Below are positions 33,263 to 45,600 of a DNA stretch of 64,000 nucleotides, one piece after another. The notes under the pieces were generated by a model, which had not been told where the DNA came from, ran no database searches, and saw only the letters and a program-made list of their open reading frames with translations. A program made the position numbers and the translations under genes. The stretch covers positions 42,188,593-42,252,592 of the forward strand of contig OX419759.1 of NCBI GenBank assembly GCA_948567375.1, in the 5' to 3' direction. The first letter of the stretch is position 1, and every line of letters starts with the position of its first letter. The stretch comes from Lunularia cruciata. Its lineage: Eukaryota > Streptophyta > Marchantiopsida > Lunulariales > Lunulariaceae.

Positions 33263-33844
33263 ATGTACCTAAACAAATTGGAGGTAGAGCAAAGTAAGGA
33301 GAAGATAATTCCGAGTGTAGAGTCAGATTTAGTAGGAGCAGTCATGGAAGAATTAAAGGTGATGCTCAGTACTAAGGCCAAGGGTAAGATAAAAGAGGTA
33401 AGGCTACATGAGTTGAAGTTGCTAGTGCAAGAAACAAGAAGAGGGAAGGTGAAGTATATCTACTTGAACAATCTTTTGATTTGCCTAAGAGATTGTCTAG
33501 ATAGAAAGATATTAGAAGTAGGAGATAATTTTTGTCTCAGATTAGATTTAGTTTGATTGGATCTAGATAGACTTTGTAGTGAGATGAAGGTAAATAGGAA
33601 GTCCAAAGTTATAGAAGTAGGAGTGCAAGTATCTTCAAGAGAGTTACCTAAGACATTAGAGAAGAGTGGGTTAATTGATAAAGAAGTAAATAGATTACCC
33701 ATGACTTCAATTGTAGTTCAAATTGAAGAGATAGTAGAAATAGTGGAGGAAGTAGTTGTATTAGATAGACCCAAAGAAGGAGAAGTATTTGAAGGAACCT
33801 TGGGTTTGGAAGCCAAAGTTAAGGTTAACATTAGATCAGATTAG
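33263..33844 (+). pseudogene. LTR-encoded protein, conserved C-terminal block and tail (F)
   Basis: This resumes the F coding frame after G. It reads VESDLVGAVMEELKVMLSTK, LHELKLLVQETRRGKVKYIY and NNLLICLRDCLDRKILEVGD (to about 33556). After one stop comes the tail DRLCSEMKVNRKSKVIEVGV, ending GLEAKVKVNIRSD at 33844. It is nearly collinear with 16900-17419 in LTR B. The stop between block and tail lies near the same place in the E, B and F copies, just after the VGDN block. Confidence 0.7.
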
Positions 33845-34641
33845 AAACAAATTTGAGATATGAAGAGACAAATATGAAGAAGTGGTTTGTCATTTCGGAT
33901 CTACAGGTTGGTAAAGTTGTTGATAGAATGGTATGTTATTAGATAAGTATCAAGTGCTTTGCCTATTTACATGAAGCATTTTCAATGTTTCGCTGTTCAA
34001 TATTCATATTTTTGTAGTTGAGTAAAGCAAAGTGCTGTAACTTAGTGCTCATCATTTCAGCTTAATTTTGAGTATCAATCTTATGTGTATGTTTTGTGAG
34101 TGTTTGGAGAATTTCAAAGTGCAAATCAATGAGCTTATTGGATGTTGGATTCCGCAACTCTGATTTCATTCTATGTGTTTGATCCTAAGTGGATAGCAAT
34201 CAAAGCAATGCCTTGATAGATCTAAGAAGAATTGTAGTGTTGGTAGTATTCTGCATTGGTGAGTGCAACATTGGATTGATGCAAAGCAGCTTTGATCAAG
34301 GAAGTTGTGCCTTCAATGGAGGAGTGGAGCACAACTCTGAGGAAAAGTTGTTTTGTAGTGAAGTAACCTTCTTTGGGAGAGTCTAAATCATCACAATTGA
34401 AGTTTGTTTGGAAAGGTTTGAAGTATTGTGATTAGGAGTGTGATTTTTTTGTGATGAGGTTGTGAATCAGTGCTTGTTACTCTCTTTTGGGTGTGGTTTC
34501 TACTTGAGAGATTAAAGATGAAATCAAGAAGAAATAATTATTACATTTTACTTTGTATTTGACCATTTCTAAATTATATCTCTTTGGGAACAAACTTTAC
34601 TTACTAATTACCGCAAAAGTAATATTTGCTAGGTTGTCACA

Positions 34642-35720
34642 TTTTCATTCTCCAATTCACAATCATCTACCTTGTTTGTTTGTGAAAACACATTGCCTAG
34701 CTCATCTTCTCTCTTGCAAACATTTGATGAAAGAACACCGCCTATTGCTTTGTCATGTAGGTGGTTTTCTCTAGTTTCAACATTGCCGTCAAAGCCGTAA
34801 TGATACTTTACCTTATTGGGTCTTTGTATATCTCTACCTTGTACCCATTCTTGGTATGAGGCACACTGAAGGTATTCTTCACCTCTTCAATCTCCTCCAA
34901 AGAATCACACTTTCAATAGAAGGTGACCCCGGCTGCATCCCCTACTTATCTCCCCAAGATGAGTTTCCAATCCAACTCAATCCATTGAGTTGGATTTCCT
35001 CTCTTCTCCTTTGCCTCAAGACCATCTTCACAATTGTTGGCAATTGTTTTTGCCATGAACCTTGGAAAACTCAGGTTTTAGTTCTAGGGCCAAACATTGA
35101 TATGAAGTATGCTAAGGACGTTCATCCTAGCTACCATGTCTAATCTTTGAATTGCAAGATTCCTCACCACAAGTGATGGAATCTACCTATTGCCTTTCCT
35201 TGGCATCATGTATTATCTACTCCTTGGTCTCCCACAAATTAAACTTCCAACTCAACTTGTGATTCTAACTCCTTCAAGATAACTCTTAAGAAGCATAGGA
35301 TATCATCTTGACATTTCATAGCTTCCTCAACAAAGTCTCAACCTTATAGTGCTCCAATGCATGGTCATGTTTAGTCAATCCTCAATTAAACCCACAAATT
35401 CTGCATGCTTTACCCTTTTCACTCTTGAATTTTTGTCCTCACAAAGTAGCTATTTTTGTTGAGTGTACCTTCTTGATTGGTTTGGCCCAAAGAAAAGTTG
35501 TTGCAGTTTCTTTTGATTAGGTTGATCATTCCGATGCAAAGTATCCTTACTTCAGGTCTACCACCCTTCAAGTCTGATCTGAGTCCTTCTTCCTCTAGCA
35601 CAAATTTGACTTCCTTGGATTGGATCCAAACACATGATTCTTCTTGTTTCTTCTCCATTTGGCTTCACTTCGGCTTTAATAATACATTTAAAACTCATTA
35701 AAAAAAATTTGTGGGAACCA
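34642..35720 (-). mobile_element. minus LTR E, right part with outer end
   Basis: This continues LTR E beyond F and runs to its outer terminus TTGTGGGAACCATA (ends about 35720; ATCACA in other copies). It includes the N-terminal part of the LTR protein, frame-broken, at about 34642-35200 on the minus strand: the region equal to EN.L.LLL / NWAKC in S1, then YKV.IYKDP near 34830. The sequence after 35720 is not recognisable as integrase, so the expected target duplication could not be checked. Confidence 0.65.
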
Positions 35721-36779
35721 TAGTATGGGACTCCAATTTTTGGGGATTCCTAGATGAGAGACCACACATGAGCCTTCTATCAAATGTAGGCCCAATTCTT
35801 TGCTCTTGCTAACAAAGAGAAGAAGAAAAAGTAGTAGCTTTCCTAGGGTGCAAGTTCTTAAGAGAGTGCTATGTGTCAAAAGCCTTAGGTGAGGACCCAT
35901 CTGCGAGAAGCCTTAGGCATCTATAAGAAGTCCCAAATTAGAAGTGTAATTAAGAACCAGTAGTACCCTATCAAGTTAGATTAGGATCATGCAAGAAAAC
36001 ATCTAATGGAAGGGATAGAAGTAGCATGAAGGGCGGGCCGCCTCCTATAAGCATAGCAATTAGAGCTTAAGTAAAATTTATTTTAGGCTTAACTTAGATA
36101 CTTAAGAAAGAGACAGAGAGGAGAGTGTGGTTTTTCTGTCTTGAAGGTCTAGGAGGTTTCCCTCTCCCTGTGAGTATAGAGCAATAAAGAACTACAAAAG
36201 TGACTAGTAACATCAAACATACATTGTAATAGGAATGGTAGTAAAGAAGACTCAAGCCATTGAAAGGCAATAAAAAGGGGAATTCCATGTGATTGTTGTG
36301 TTTTTTTGGGTGATTGAATGTATGGCAATGTTGGAGTCAATATAATTTTGTTCATGAGCAGTACTCCTTGTTCCTTATTGCACTATGGTCCCAATTAATT
36401 GGGAGGATAGTAAGTTCTTTCCCTTATCAACTTGCTATTTGAAGGATGAGTGAGACAATACAAAGAGTCAAAGGTTTCATGGGAGTGGTAGCCCCTTGAA
36501 CTATCTCCAAGTTAAGTGTCTAGTGGGATTTCCTATTCCTTAGTGAAGAAATACCCGACTATGGGAGTTTGGACTAATCCCATCCCAAGCCACATTGAAG
36601 GTTGGCCATGCACAAGGCTGTAACTCACCTTCCCTACATCCTAGAGTCCATTGTCCTTCCATTGCATGATAAAATTACATGATGTCAATGTCCAAGACGC
36701 TACTAGTGTATCGAGACAATGACCCAACCTTGACAATTACAAGTGCCTAATAGACTTGTTACACAATCAAATCTAGAAG
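35721..36779. other. no gene recognised
   Basis: About 1 kb of anonymous AT-rich sequence. Short open frames on both strands show no conserved motifs. It may be the outer non-coding part of the older LTR-like unit that follows, but I could not align it convincingly. Confidence 0.5.
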
Positions 36780-37965
36780 GCCTTTTGGGAGAAGTTGGGA
36801 GCAAAGAAGGAGTTGATTGAGGCTCATGTTGGTATTGTGCACCTAGAGACTCAACTAGCTAAGCTCTGGGGACATTGCCAATCCCTCAAGTAGAAATTGG
36901 ACCAATTGGCGGCTTGTGAGGTCATGTCATTTAGAGAGGGGTCCATGATCACAAGAGGGAGAAGTTGTCACCATGAGCAAACTTTGGCAAGTTGGACCAA
37001 ACAAGGAGAAATGGTCATGGGTGCCAACTTGTCACAAGTTTACAAGTTCAAGGTGGCTTTGGAAAAATGGACATGGAGCTATGAAGCACCAAAGGAGAGG
37101 AGGATATCTTGTCTACAAACCAGAAGGTGTAGAAGAAGGACATGGACAGCTTGCTGGAACAGTACCAAAATAGTTGCACCAAGTGAAGGCTAAACTTGCA
37201 ATGATGAAGGTTGGTACTACTTAGCATGAACAAGCATTTGTAGACTACAAGGTGGCCCAAGAAGGTAAATTGAAGAAGGAGGAAGGAGAGATAGACCTGA
37301 TGAAGAAAGAAATATCAGGAGCACAATAGAAAATTGCATGTTTATATTCCAACATACTAACACGTAAGAGGTAGTCCAAGCATCATGTTGAGGAGATGAA
37401 GAAGAAGCATAAGGAGCAGCTGAGTGTTAGAGATGAGGCAATGGCATCTCTCAAGTGGGAACTAAAGGTTCTCCAAAGCTTAAGCACCAAAGACAAGCAT
37501 GTCCTTAACATAGAGGTGGAGAAGGCCCGGATGTGCATTGAGGAATTGACCTTGATTGCCAATGGCCACAATGACCATGAGAAAATCTACCATGTGCAAA
37601 TCAAGCATGAGGTGGACATGGAGGTCCAATCTATTTGGTATACCCAAATGTGAAGCAAATGCAAGTGATTATAGTAGTGGAGGATACCAAAAACCAGCTA
37701 AAAGTGCAAGTGAGAGAAGCAATGCTAACCCAAGTTAATCAAGCAAAGCTCTAGGAGTTCAAGCTAGAGATACATGCCTTGGGAAGAGAGAAGTATACAT
37801 TGAAGCAATTGGCCAAGTAAGATGAGAAGTTGTGGAATCATATTGATGATAAATTCAATAGGTCCTATCCAAGGTCAGCAAGAGCTAGAAGAATATGGGG
37901 AGCATGTAGATGAGCTTATCCTAAGATGCAAGGGAGAAGATATGTCAAGAAAGCCAAGTGGGTTA
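36780..37965 (+). pseudogene. decayed coiled-coil coding sequence
   Basis: Frames on the plus strand contain LGAKKELIEAHVGIVHLETQ, LAKLWGHCQSLK near 36790-36895, and EEMKKKHKEQLSVRDEAMAS, VLQSLSTKDKHVLNIEVEKA at 37390-37540. The heptad-like charged pattern resembles the coiled coil of the LTR protein. I could not align the conserved LHELKLLVQ block. Several stops and shifts are present. It may be a diverged version of the LTR-encoded protein; a decayed host coiled-coil gene is the alternative. Confidence 0.45.
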
Positions 37966-39231
37966 GGGAGCAGAACTTGCTAAAGCTATTTACATATGTA
38001 AGATAGGTTACACCCTTGGAGTGCAATCATTATGCAACAACTATTGGAGTTGTCTGACCATCAAAGTCAACCTTCATCATGGTGAGACACCATCATAGTC
38101 AAGCATCATCATGTTGGCTTTCCACGTGGGGATCAAATTTTAGCAAAAGAATGACATGTATATAAGTGATGCAATGGTCATGAACAATATGATAGTTTTG
38201 TCATTGCCATGTCATTATGACTCCTCTTTCAACATCTAGTTGGAAGTCCCAAATTGGTAGAGTGTACAATAGATGCTTTTTTGTAGGTGGCTCTATCACA
38301 TCATTAATTGGGATAGGATAGAGTAGATACATTAGGGTTAGTACCAATTGGTTTAGAGCTTAATCTAGGGATTGTAGCATTACACAATTGTGGATGCACC
38401 GCATCATTTTTTAGTAGAAAGTACAAGAAGAATCACCCCAATATAATACTAGTTTAGTGTTCAATGTTTAGAGCATTTTTTAGCTCATGCTTGTGCAGAA
38501 TTACAAGCTTCATCATTTTGTTACCCATAGTTGTGTGTATGATCAAGTTGTGATTTTGTGTGTATGTATGAATGAACCTCTATGTTGGAGACAATGAGAT
38601 AAGGACCTCTACAATCCTTAACATGTCTAAGTCAATATTGTGTGTATGATTTGTGATTGTTGGGTGGAGTAGTGGTGAGGAACTCAAAGTAAGAATGCAA
38701 GTGCTTAGTGTGCAGGAAGGTAATCAAGCTTGATTAGAGTGTTGGATCCTTGGTGTTCTGAAGTATCAATGTGATACACTGACCGACCACAAAGGCTATG
38801 AGTGTCAAGAAGTATCATGAGTAACAAAAAGCCCCTTTGGTCACAAACTTGTAGTATAGTTGTGGAGTATGCCTTATATGAAGTGTAGAACATCTTCATT
38901 TGCATTGTTGTATGCACGATATAGGTGACTATGAGGGTATAGACCTTTAGGGCCAATGATCTCCAATATATATTGAACCATCACCTTTAGGAGCCAAGAG
39001 CCAAAATATCTTTTGTGAATATGATTTGTATGTGTAGTTTTCTTTTCTGTATTGTGCAACCATGGGATCCAAGACCCTCTTATGGGAATTATCTCACCCA
39101 AGAGGATAAAGACTACTTGTGACAAAGTGACACTAATTCCTTCATGACTAGCCATTTCTAAATTGTAACCTTGTGGGAACAACCTATTCCTGCCAATTAT
39201 GCTATTAGTATGTTGACATTGGATTGTCATA
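36780..39231 (+). mobile_element. older, diverged relative of the long coding LTR
   Basis: The right end (39146-39231) resembles the last 80 bp of the long LTRs: GACTAGCCATTTCTAAATT, TGTGGGAACAACCTATTCC and GGATTGTCATA parallel GACCATTTCTAAATT, TTTGGGAACAAACTTTACTT and AGGTTGTCACA at 34561-34641. Upstream lies about 1.2 kb of plus-strand coding remnant rich in coiled coil (36780-37965), then about 1.2 kb non-coding, the same order as in LTR B. The left limit is not defined. It is probably an LTR of a related but older family. Confidence 0.45.
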
Positions 39232-42200
39232 TTCTTAATTCTTTCTAATACAATGAAGTTGAAAGAAAAAGGTGTACTTTGGAAAGAGATGAGGTTTCAT
39301 AGTCTTTGTAGCAAATCTAGATGTCACCACTCTCTCCTTCCCCATGTTCAGCTCAATGCTCTCTTCAAATTTGAAGACCATTGCCAAAGTTGATGAGGTA
39401 GCTTACACCAACATAACATCACATATTCTACATTGTAGCTCCTTTCAAATATCCCATATTAGGATCAAACTACATGGCCATTAGCAATTCCTTTATTACA
39501 TTTGACAAGACATCTCTTGTGAGTGTATGCCTTGCATAGGTCTCTCTAGAACTCTTACAAGCTCTTCAACTTGTCAATCCACACTCCTTGGTAGTTCTAC
39601 CTCAAGCACTAGAAGAAATCCACCATGGAGTTAAACTTTGGTATTGCGTCACCTCTTATATTAGTGCCTCCACTTGTAGTAGTGCCATCTCCTACTAGTA
39701 CACCTCCACTAAACTAGAACTTGTGGGTATTGATGGTCTGCCTTTGAAGAAACTAGTTTGAAGTGCTGGAGATATAATTTAGAGACCAACAATGTCTCCA
39801 TAGCTCAATTTCCTCCAATTGTTCTCTCTTGAACTTGTGGTAGTCATTCATTGGTGGAATCTCCAAGTGCTCAAAGAACCTCCTCCTTGTTATGAATTTT
39901 GTTCATACCCTTCATAGAATGGAGGGTTTTGCATGTGTTGCAGATCACACCAACTATCAAACTCTTCGATGAAATCATCCAACTCAATGGTATCCACTAT
40001 ACCAAAGTAGCTTGGGGCCTTTGGAGGCCTCATAAATCTAATCCATGTCCCACAACAATAGTGTGGACACATAATATCCACTCTCAATTGAATCAACTCT
40101 TGTGTCAAACTCCAGATTGGAATCAATCTCCTCTCTCATTGGGACTTGAGATATAGGTTGATATTGAGTGCCACTCTATGTAAACCCATTGTGCACTACA
40201 GAAAATTTTCTCAAGAATCCCCAAAGAACTTCATGACAATGTACCCCAAACCGCAACCATAACCACATAGTACCACCAAAAACCAAACACCACTCAGTAA
40301 TGTAAATCTAATTGTGAGAACTACACTAAAGGAAAGTACAACTTGTAACTTACCATCACAACATGAACTCTCATTGTTTACATATCATCACCACTTGTCT
40401 CATTGGAAACAATTATAGGTAGTCTAATTAGTCATCACTCGAGTCTCACTATCAAAAGCACACTAAAACACCAATGTTCTGGATATCAAGGCACCTCACA
40501 CAAACATGGTGTAAAAATAGAGAATAAAGAGGGTCCAATCACAAGAAATCCAAACAGTAACCTTCCCTCTGACAAATCCAATCAGACTTACTCGATCACC
40601 ATTTGACATAATAGAAACATTTGTCTATTCTTATACTACAAAGATCACCAAGGATGAGATTGATTGTCATCTCTTAGCCAAAGCTACATAGGTATAGATA
40701 TAAGTCCACCATTCTCCTAGACAGCATGTGAAGGTGGACTAGTTGACTAAGGCACCATAGATCTAAGGTTCAAGCTATGTGCACTAATGGGAGTGGGCTA
40801 ATTTTGCCAAAAGATTACCATAAATGATCAAAAATAGAAAACCTCATGCTAGCAAGCTAGCTTGCTTGCACTTCTAGGCCTTTATAGCCTCTCGTGCATG
40901 TGTATTATGCTTCAAAGCCTCTAAATGCCAAAATTTAGCCAAATGCAAACCCTTTCCAATCTAGCTAATCTCCAAATCTAGCATACCTGTACCAACTCAA
41001 ACCTCTAAATTAGGTCAATCATTGGCTAATCTGACAAACCTCCAAACCATTTGCTAAAATACCCAATCATTCTAAGTTGATGGATAAAGATTTCCAAATC
41101 CCTAATTTGAGAGGATGGGTTTCTCAATCCATCTCTAATTTTGCTTTTGGATCCAATTTGCAACATCTAGGCCTTCAATTTCACTCTCTTGCACTCAAAT
41201 TGAACAATCATTGATTCAATCTTCAAAAAATTTGCATTGCTTTTGCACTTGGTCCTAAATCAATAAAGTCTCCAATGCAAATTTGACAAAGCTTACTAAC
41301 ACTTTCACTCTTAGGGAAATCAAGCACAATGATTGAGTGCATCAAATGATCTCCTAGGCCTAAAGTACCACCCAACTCCATATTTCTTGCATCCAATTTC
41401 TCCTTGACTCATTTCTTTCATATAATGAATAGATCATAAACTCAACTTGGATCAAAATCACAACACTCAACTCAATATAGTGCAAACAATGGACTTTGAT
41501 TACACTGTCAAATCACACCCACTCTCACTAAAAGACTTCAAGTGATGCTTCCTAGCTTCTGTCCGCCATAACTAGGAGCTCAAACTCTCACCATCAAAGA
41601 AATGAGTTCTTAGGAATTGTACTTCAAAGGTAGACCCTTTGAAATGACTTGGAACTATAACCTTAATTGCGCATCTAATGGTTCACTTTATATTGCAAAC
41701 TAGAGCTCTATTAATTTGATCAATAGCCATAATACAAATCTAATTGCCATTAAATAATCTATGAGTAATTATTGATATAACTATAGTTGCCAAGATTAAT
41801 ATTCCAATGTCCAAATAAACTAATTTTGGTGTTGCAAATATAGTGACACAATTGGTAGTTCATCATGAAGCATATAGATACATGATGCAATTTCAATGTC
41901 CCATTTTACTAGTTGCTGGGATGTATTCTTAGAATGTTAGTTAGTTCCTAATTCCTTAAGAATTAGAATTTCCAAACTATATTATGAAGGGTTCTTGAAA
42001 TTGCATCCGTCCTCAAAGCACACGTCCCAATTATTCAGCAAGCAACCGGTAGTGCTGAACTTAACTGAGCATCAAAGCAAAGGACAAATGTAGAGACATT
42101 CAAGGTTATGCTAATGAAGGACTGATACGTATGGAGTACTAGATTCTTCCATGCACGTACCCGTGACTAGAAAACAGAACTATCTGTTTAGATAAGTTTT

Positions 42201-42555
42201 TGAAGAAAGTTTACATGTATTCAGACGGTGGTGTGTAGACAGAGGCTCGCCTTTGCAATATTGAAAGTCAATAACAAGTGAAGCGCTACTTGAAGTCCTT
42301 CTTGACATGGTTCTTAGCCTATAGTCAGAATCTTCCCGCAGCTACAAATTCAGAGCACATTGTTTCATGACTCTAGTCACGACATCACCACATTATTACT
42401 ATAGCACAATAATGAACACACTATATTCCTCTTGTTTGTGGATGTATAAAGATCTGAATCACAAACTCAACAACATGGTTGGGAAATTGCTGATCACGGA
42501 ATGACAAGATATTACAGCAAAATCTTCCACAAAAAATGAAATAGTGAATATCTGA
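39232..42555. other. no gene recognised; possible gag scrap on minus strand
   Basis: Anonymous AT-rich DNA. On the minus strand at 39890-40126 a 78-residue frame contains PPKAPSYFGIVDTIELDDFI, then EEFDSWCDLQHMQ, which recalls the start of Gypsy gag proteins. Degraded frames continue to about 39300. The likeness is too short to name an element. The rest (40200-42555) shows no coding pattern on either strand. Confidence 0.35.
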
Positions 42556-43422
42556 TGGCATTTTGAATATATCGGCACACCAACGTATCTACATACGTAT
42601 GCTCTGTGTCACAGGTTAACATGCGACTAAAAGACTTGGGTGATGAATCTGAATGTGGAATTCATTACCCGTACTACTAAAATTTCTCAATGTATGATAC
42701 TAGGAGGTTCCAAATTTGAGATCGACTGATTTATATGGATTTTTAATGGCATCCATAAAATATTTATAGAAATTCATAGAGAGGACTCGATGTTAAAAAA
42801 GAATATTCCATAAGAATTTTGGGACGGGATAAAATATTTTAAATTTAAATTATACATAGCTCAAATTTGGATTAGAAGATTTTATGGATGATCTCGTAAC
42901 CATACAAGATAATGGGTCAAGTTTAGATTACCCAAAAGATAAATGTATGATTATGGAATTTCACCCTTACAAAATTACTATACTCCCTCCCGAGCGCTGC
43001 CCACAAAGTTTTTATAGACTATCCGTAAAATCATTTATGGATTTATCCGGATATGGGGAAAGCTAAATATCAAACCTCCTGACGTACTCAAGAACTTAAT
43101 TTCTAGCTACATATCAGTCAAGGTCTTGACAGGTGATTCAAGTTCAGAAGAATACTTTCAACTATCATGCCAATTCATTATTGGCTTTCTGAATATGTCG
43201 GCACACCAACGTAGCTATATACATATACTCGGTGTCACAGGTTACCATTGCGACTAAAAGCCTTAGGTGATAGAATCTGAATTTGGTATCCATTACCGTA
43301 GTATTGAAATTTCTCGAATTCATCATGCGACAATGTACTGTACTCTAGAACTTAATTTCTAAGTACCTGTCAATCTTGACGGGCGATCCAAGTTCAGAAG
43401 GATACTTCCAACCATCATACTA
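42556..43422 (+). repeat. tandem direct duplication of about 240 bp, one arm holding a MITE
   Basis: Copy 1 (42556-42701 plus 43081-43175) and copy 2 (43183-43422) share CGGCACACCAACGTA, GTGTCACAGGTTA and GCGACTAAAAG, then ACTTAATTTCTA and GATTCAAGTTCAGAAG-like stretches in the same order. Copy 2 is continuous where copy 1 is split by the element at 42702-43080. No coding content is seen. Confidence 0.75.
42702..43080. mobile_element. MITE-like element, 379 bp
   Basis: The ends are inverted repeats: AGGAGGTTCCAAATTTGAG at 42702 and, reversed and complemented from 43080, AGGAGGTTTGATATTTAG. The uninterrupted copy of the host repeat shows the insertion was precise. The target duplication is unclear (candidates near TACT on both sides). 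It has no coding capacity for a transposase, as expected for a MITE. I cannot assign the superfamily. Confidence 0.6.
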
Positions 43423-44994
43423 AGCCCTACAACAATCCTCATAGATTAAAGGAAGGGGATGTAAGGCTTCATATGATGGTTGGGCATGCGTATTCTCACA
43501 AAAGTATTATCTGTCAATACTATATCTTAAGTTTGCCATATAGAATTGCCACAGTTATTTGGAGTATATCCTTTAAGCCTACCAAACTTCTGCTATCTCA
43601 CCAAGTTATTTGTTTTCCTTTTATCTTTACTTTGCTTTCTTTTTTATTCTTTTTTTCTAGTTTGTAGTTTTTGTTTAGTATGTTCCATCTTTTTTTTTAT
43701 ACATTATTCGTTGTATTTTGTACTTGGGAATATTTTATAGAATATCTTACGATTCTCTTTTTTATTCTTTGGCATTTATGGGGATTACTACGGGGATGTT
43801 CCTCCTCTTACATCCCATATTGCTTATGTCCAATCAAGGAAGGGAATAGATTTTGCCGTCCACAAATTTTTCAACACACATGTAATTGATCAAGTTTGTC
43901 TAAATGGAATCCCTTTGTCCCATGCCACATACTTGGCACATACTAGTGGGTTGATTCTACTATGGATAATCTCACCTCCACTATCAAACCACACCCATTC
44001 TTGATCTCCCCACTACACTCTTCCCCCTAGCTCTACCAACCCACTATCGCCACCACAAGGTCATATTGTTCCACTTATATCATTGGCATGCCTTTACATC
44101 AATTATTCCCTTAGTTGGAGAATAGACATGTTGTATATTCTACTCTCACAAGATATTATATCCCTTGAGTCTCCTATATGGTATGTAAGTACTTATCCAC
44201 CTATAGATATATTTTTGTCTCATATGAAACATACTCCTTGCCTTTTATTGAATTTATATTAGTATACTATAGGAGGATTCAGGTGGATCTTAATGAGCAC
44301 ATGCACATTTACAACCTTACCAACATCCTCATTGATATGCCTTTACCTAATAGAGATAAGAGAAACCTTTCTCTCATATGGTGAGAAAGATTTTGGAGCT
44401 TGGCTCCATACTTCCTCCTTGATTGAGTATTTTTGCTTCACATTCAAGAAGTTTACTATAGCACTATACCTGCATTTGGGTTTACCACATCCATCACTTC
44501 TAGGACCGTCAGACCAATGTGCTTATAGATCTTTATATAACATTCGTAGCATATATACTTTGCAATGTGCTTTAAGAGGCAACACATTAGACTTTATGAT
44601 ACCATCCAAGATACAATAGCTTAGATCCTCTAATCTGCATAGTCCTAAGTATAGATTGAGTGGTGATTGTATCTGCTTAGAGCACCTCCTTGGCATATGA
44701 GAGCAGATATAATGACCTACACAAATGGTTGATGTACTCTATTTGATGAGTTTGTTGCAAACTCCTTGCGAGTATAGTCATTGGGAAGAGCAAGCATTAA
44801 GGGGAAAAAAAGATATCATTGCCACCATGGGAAAGAGTATTATTACTCATTGCAACTGTCCTTTGATAACTTTGTCATGTTAGCTATAGAGATTTTTGTG
44901 CATTTTCACCACCAATTTGATGATCTCCTTCAAGAAACAACACAAGGTACCTTGCAAAGGAGAGGAATTATGGTTATCTCTCCAACCATATTCA
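43423..44994. other. no gene recognised
   Basis: AT-rich DNA. A plus-strand stretch (43473-43889) gives hydrophobic open frames, but these come from T-rich low-complexity sequence (TTTTTTT, CTTTTT runs) and show no conserved pattern. Nothing convincing is visible elsewhere. Confidence 0.5.
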
Positions 44995-45600
44995 TGTAAT
45001 CTTCCAAGGATAGGAACCTAAAGAGAAACATAAGAGAAGAAACACAAAGCTTCACATTCAATACTCCGATTTCCCAAAAGAGCACCTTGACTTTATTATA
45101 TAGCAAGGAGGATCCCTCAAAAGAAGCTCCACCCTTGGATTGGATGAGGTACATGGATAGGTGACATGTTAGCGGCTCTACCCTTAGATTACTTGTATGC
45201 ATGAGTGACATGTCGGTTCTGATCCTATCTAGTTGGTCAAACAATCTTTGACCAGAAATACTATTGTATGCATGGTTACACCCAAAATTATATAGAGATA
45301 TTGTTGGAAAGCTCTCGATGAGACAAACAAGAGGGAGGGGGAAATTCAGAGTCAATTTTGGAGGCCTTAATGGATGAATTAGACCTCAACATGCCCTTTA
45401 AATCTATTTAGGCCTCCAAAATTGGCTTTGAAGTTTTCAGGTTATTTTTGGCTCTTGCCTTATGAGTAAAAGTACTCGTTTGGTTACACCTCTATCTGAT
45501 CCACCTAACCCATTATACATAATTTCCTTCTAGATGTTACCAAACCCAATTTTCACCTCTAGATAATATATCTAACTATTATCTAACTATTTGTATTATA
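44995..45600 (+). mobile_element. solo LTR, second family, copy 1
   Basis: This runs from TGTAATCTTCC to GTATTATA and is flanked by perfect 5-bp duplications ATTCA (44990-44994 and 45601-45605). It aligns along its length, in the same orientation, with 60644-61393. Shared stretches include CTTTATTATATAGC, GGTGACATGT, TTGGTCAAACAA, CTTTGACCAGA, TTGGAAAGCTCTCGA and AGATGTTACCAAACC. A TATA-like TTATATAGC is near 45094. There is no internal coding sequence. Size is 606 bp. Confidence 0.8.

Larger units (their letters stand above)
27763..34641 (+). mobile_element. solo LTR F inserted in E, interrupted by G
   Basis: The start TATGGAGCCCACATTTTTTG (27763) and end GGTTGTCACA (34641) match the family. 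The flanks TGTTC (27758-27762) and TTTTC (34642-34646) form a 5-bp target duplication with one mismatch. LTR E is continuous across the insertion when compared with S1 near 12118. Removing G (29450-33262) leaves about 3.06 kb. Confidence 0.8.

Noticed and set aside
33263-34641. A separate short LTR of 0.8-1.4 kb with an independent gene in front of it
   Set aside because: Target duplications and terminal matches show that the coding part and the tail belong to one 3-3.8 kb LTR in several copies.
37396-37653. Coiled-coil frame that might be a host kinesin or myosin-like gene
   Set aside because: Only 85 residues are open and stops lie on both sides. The neighbourhood better fits a decayed LTR-encoded protein.
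43473-43740. Hydrophobic open frames resembling a small membrane protein
   Set aside because: They arise from T-rich low-complexity sequence in several overlapping frames, with no conserved motif or start context.
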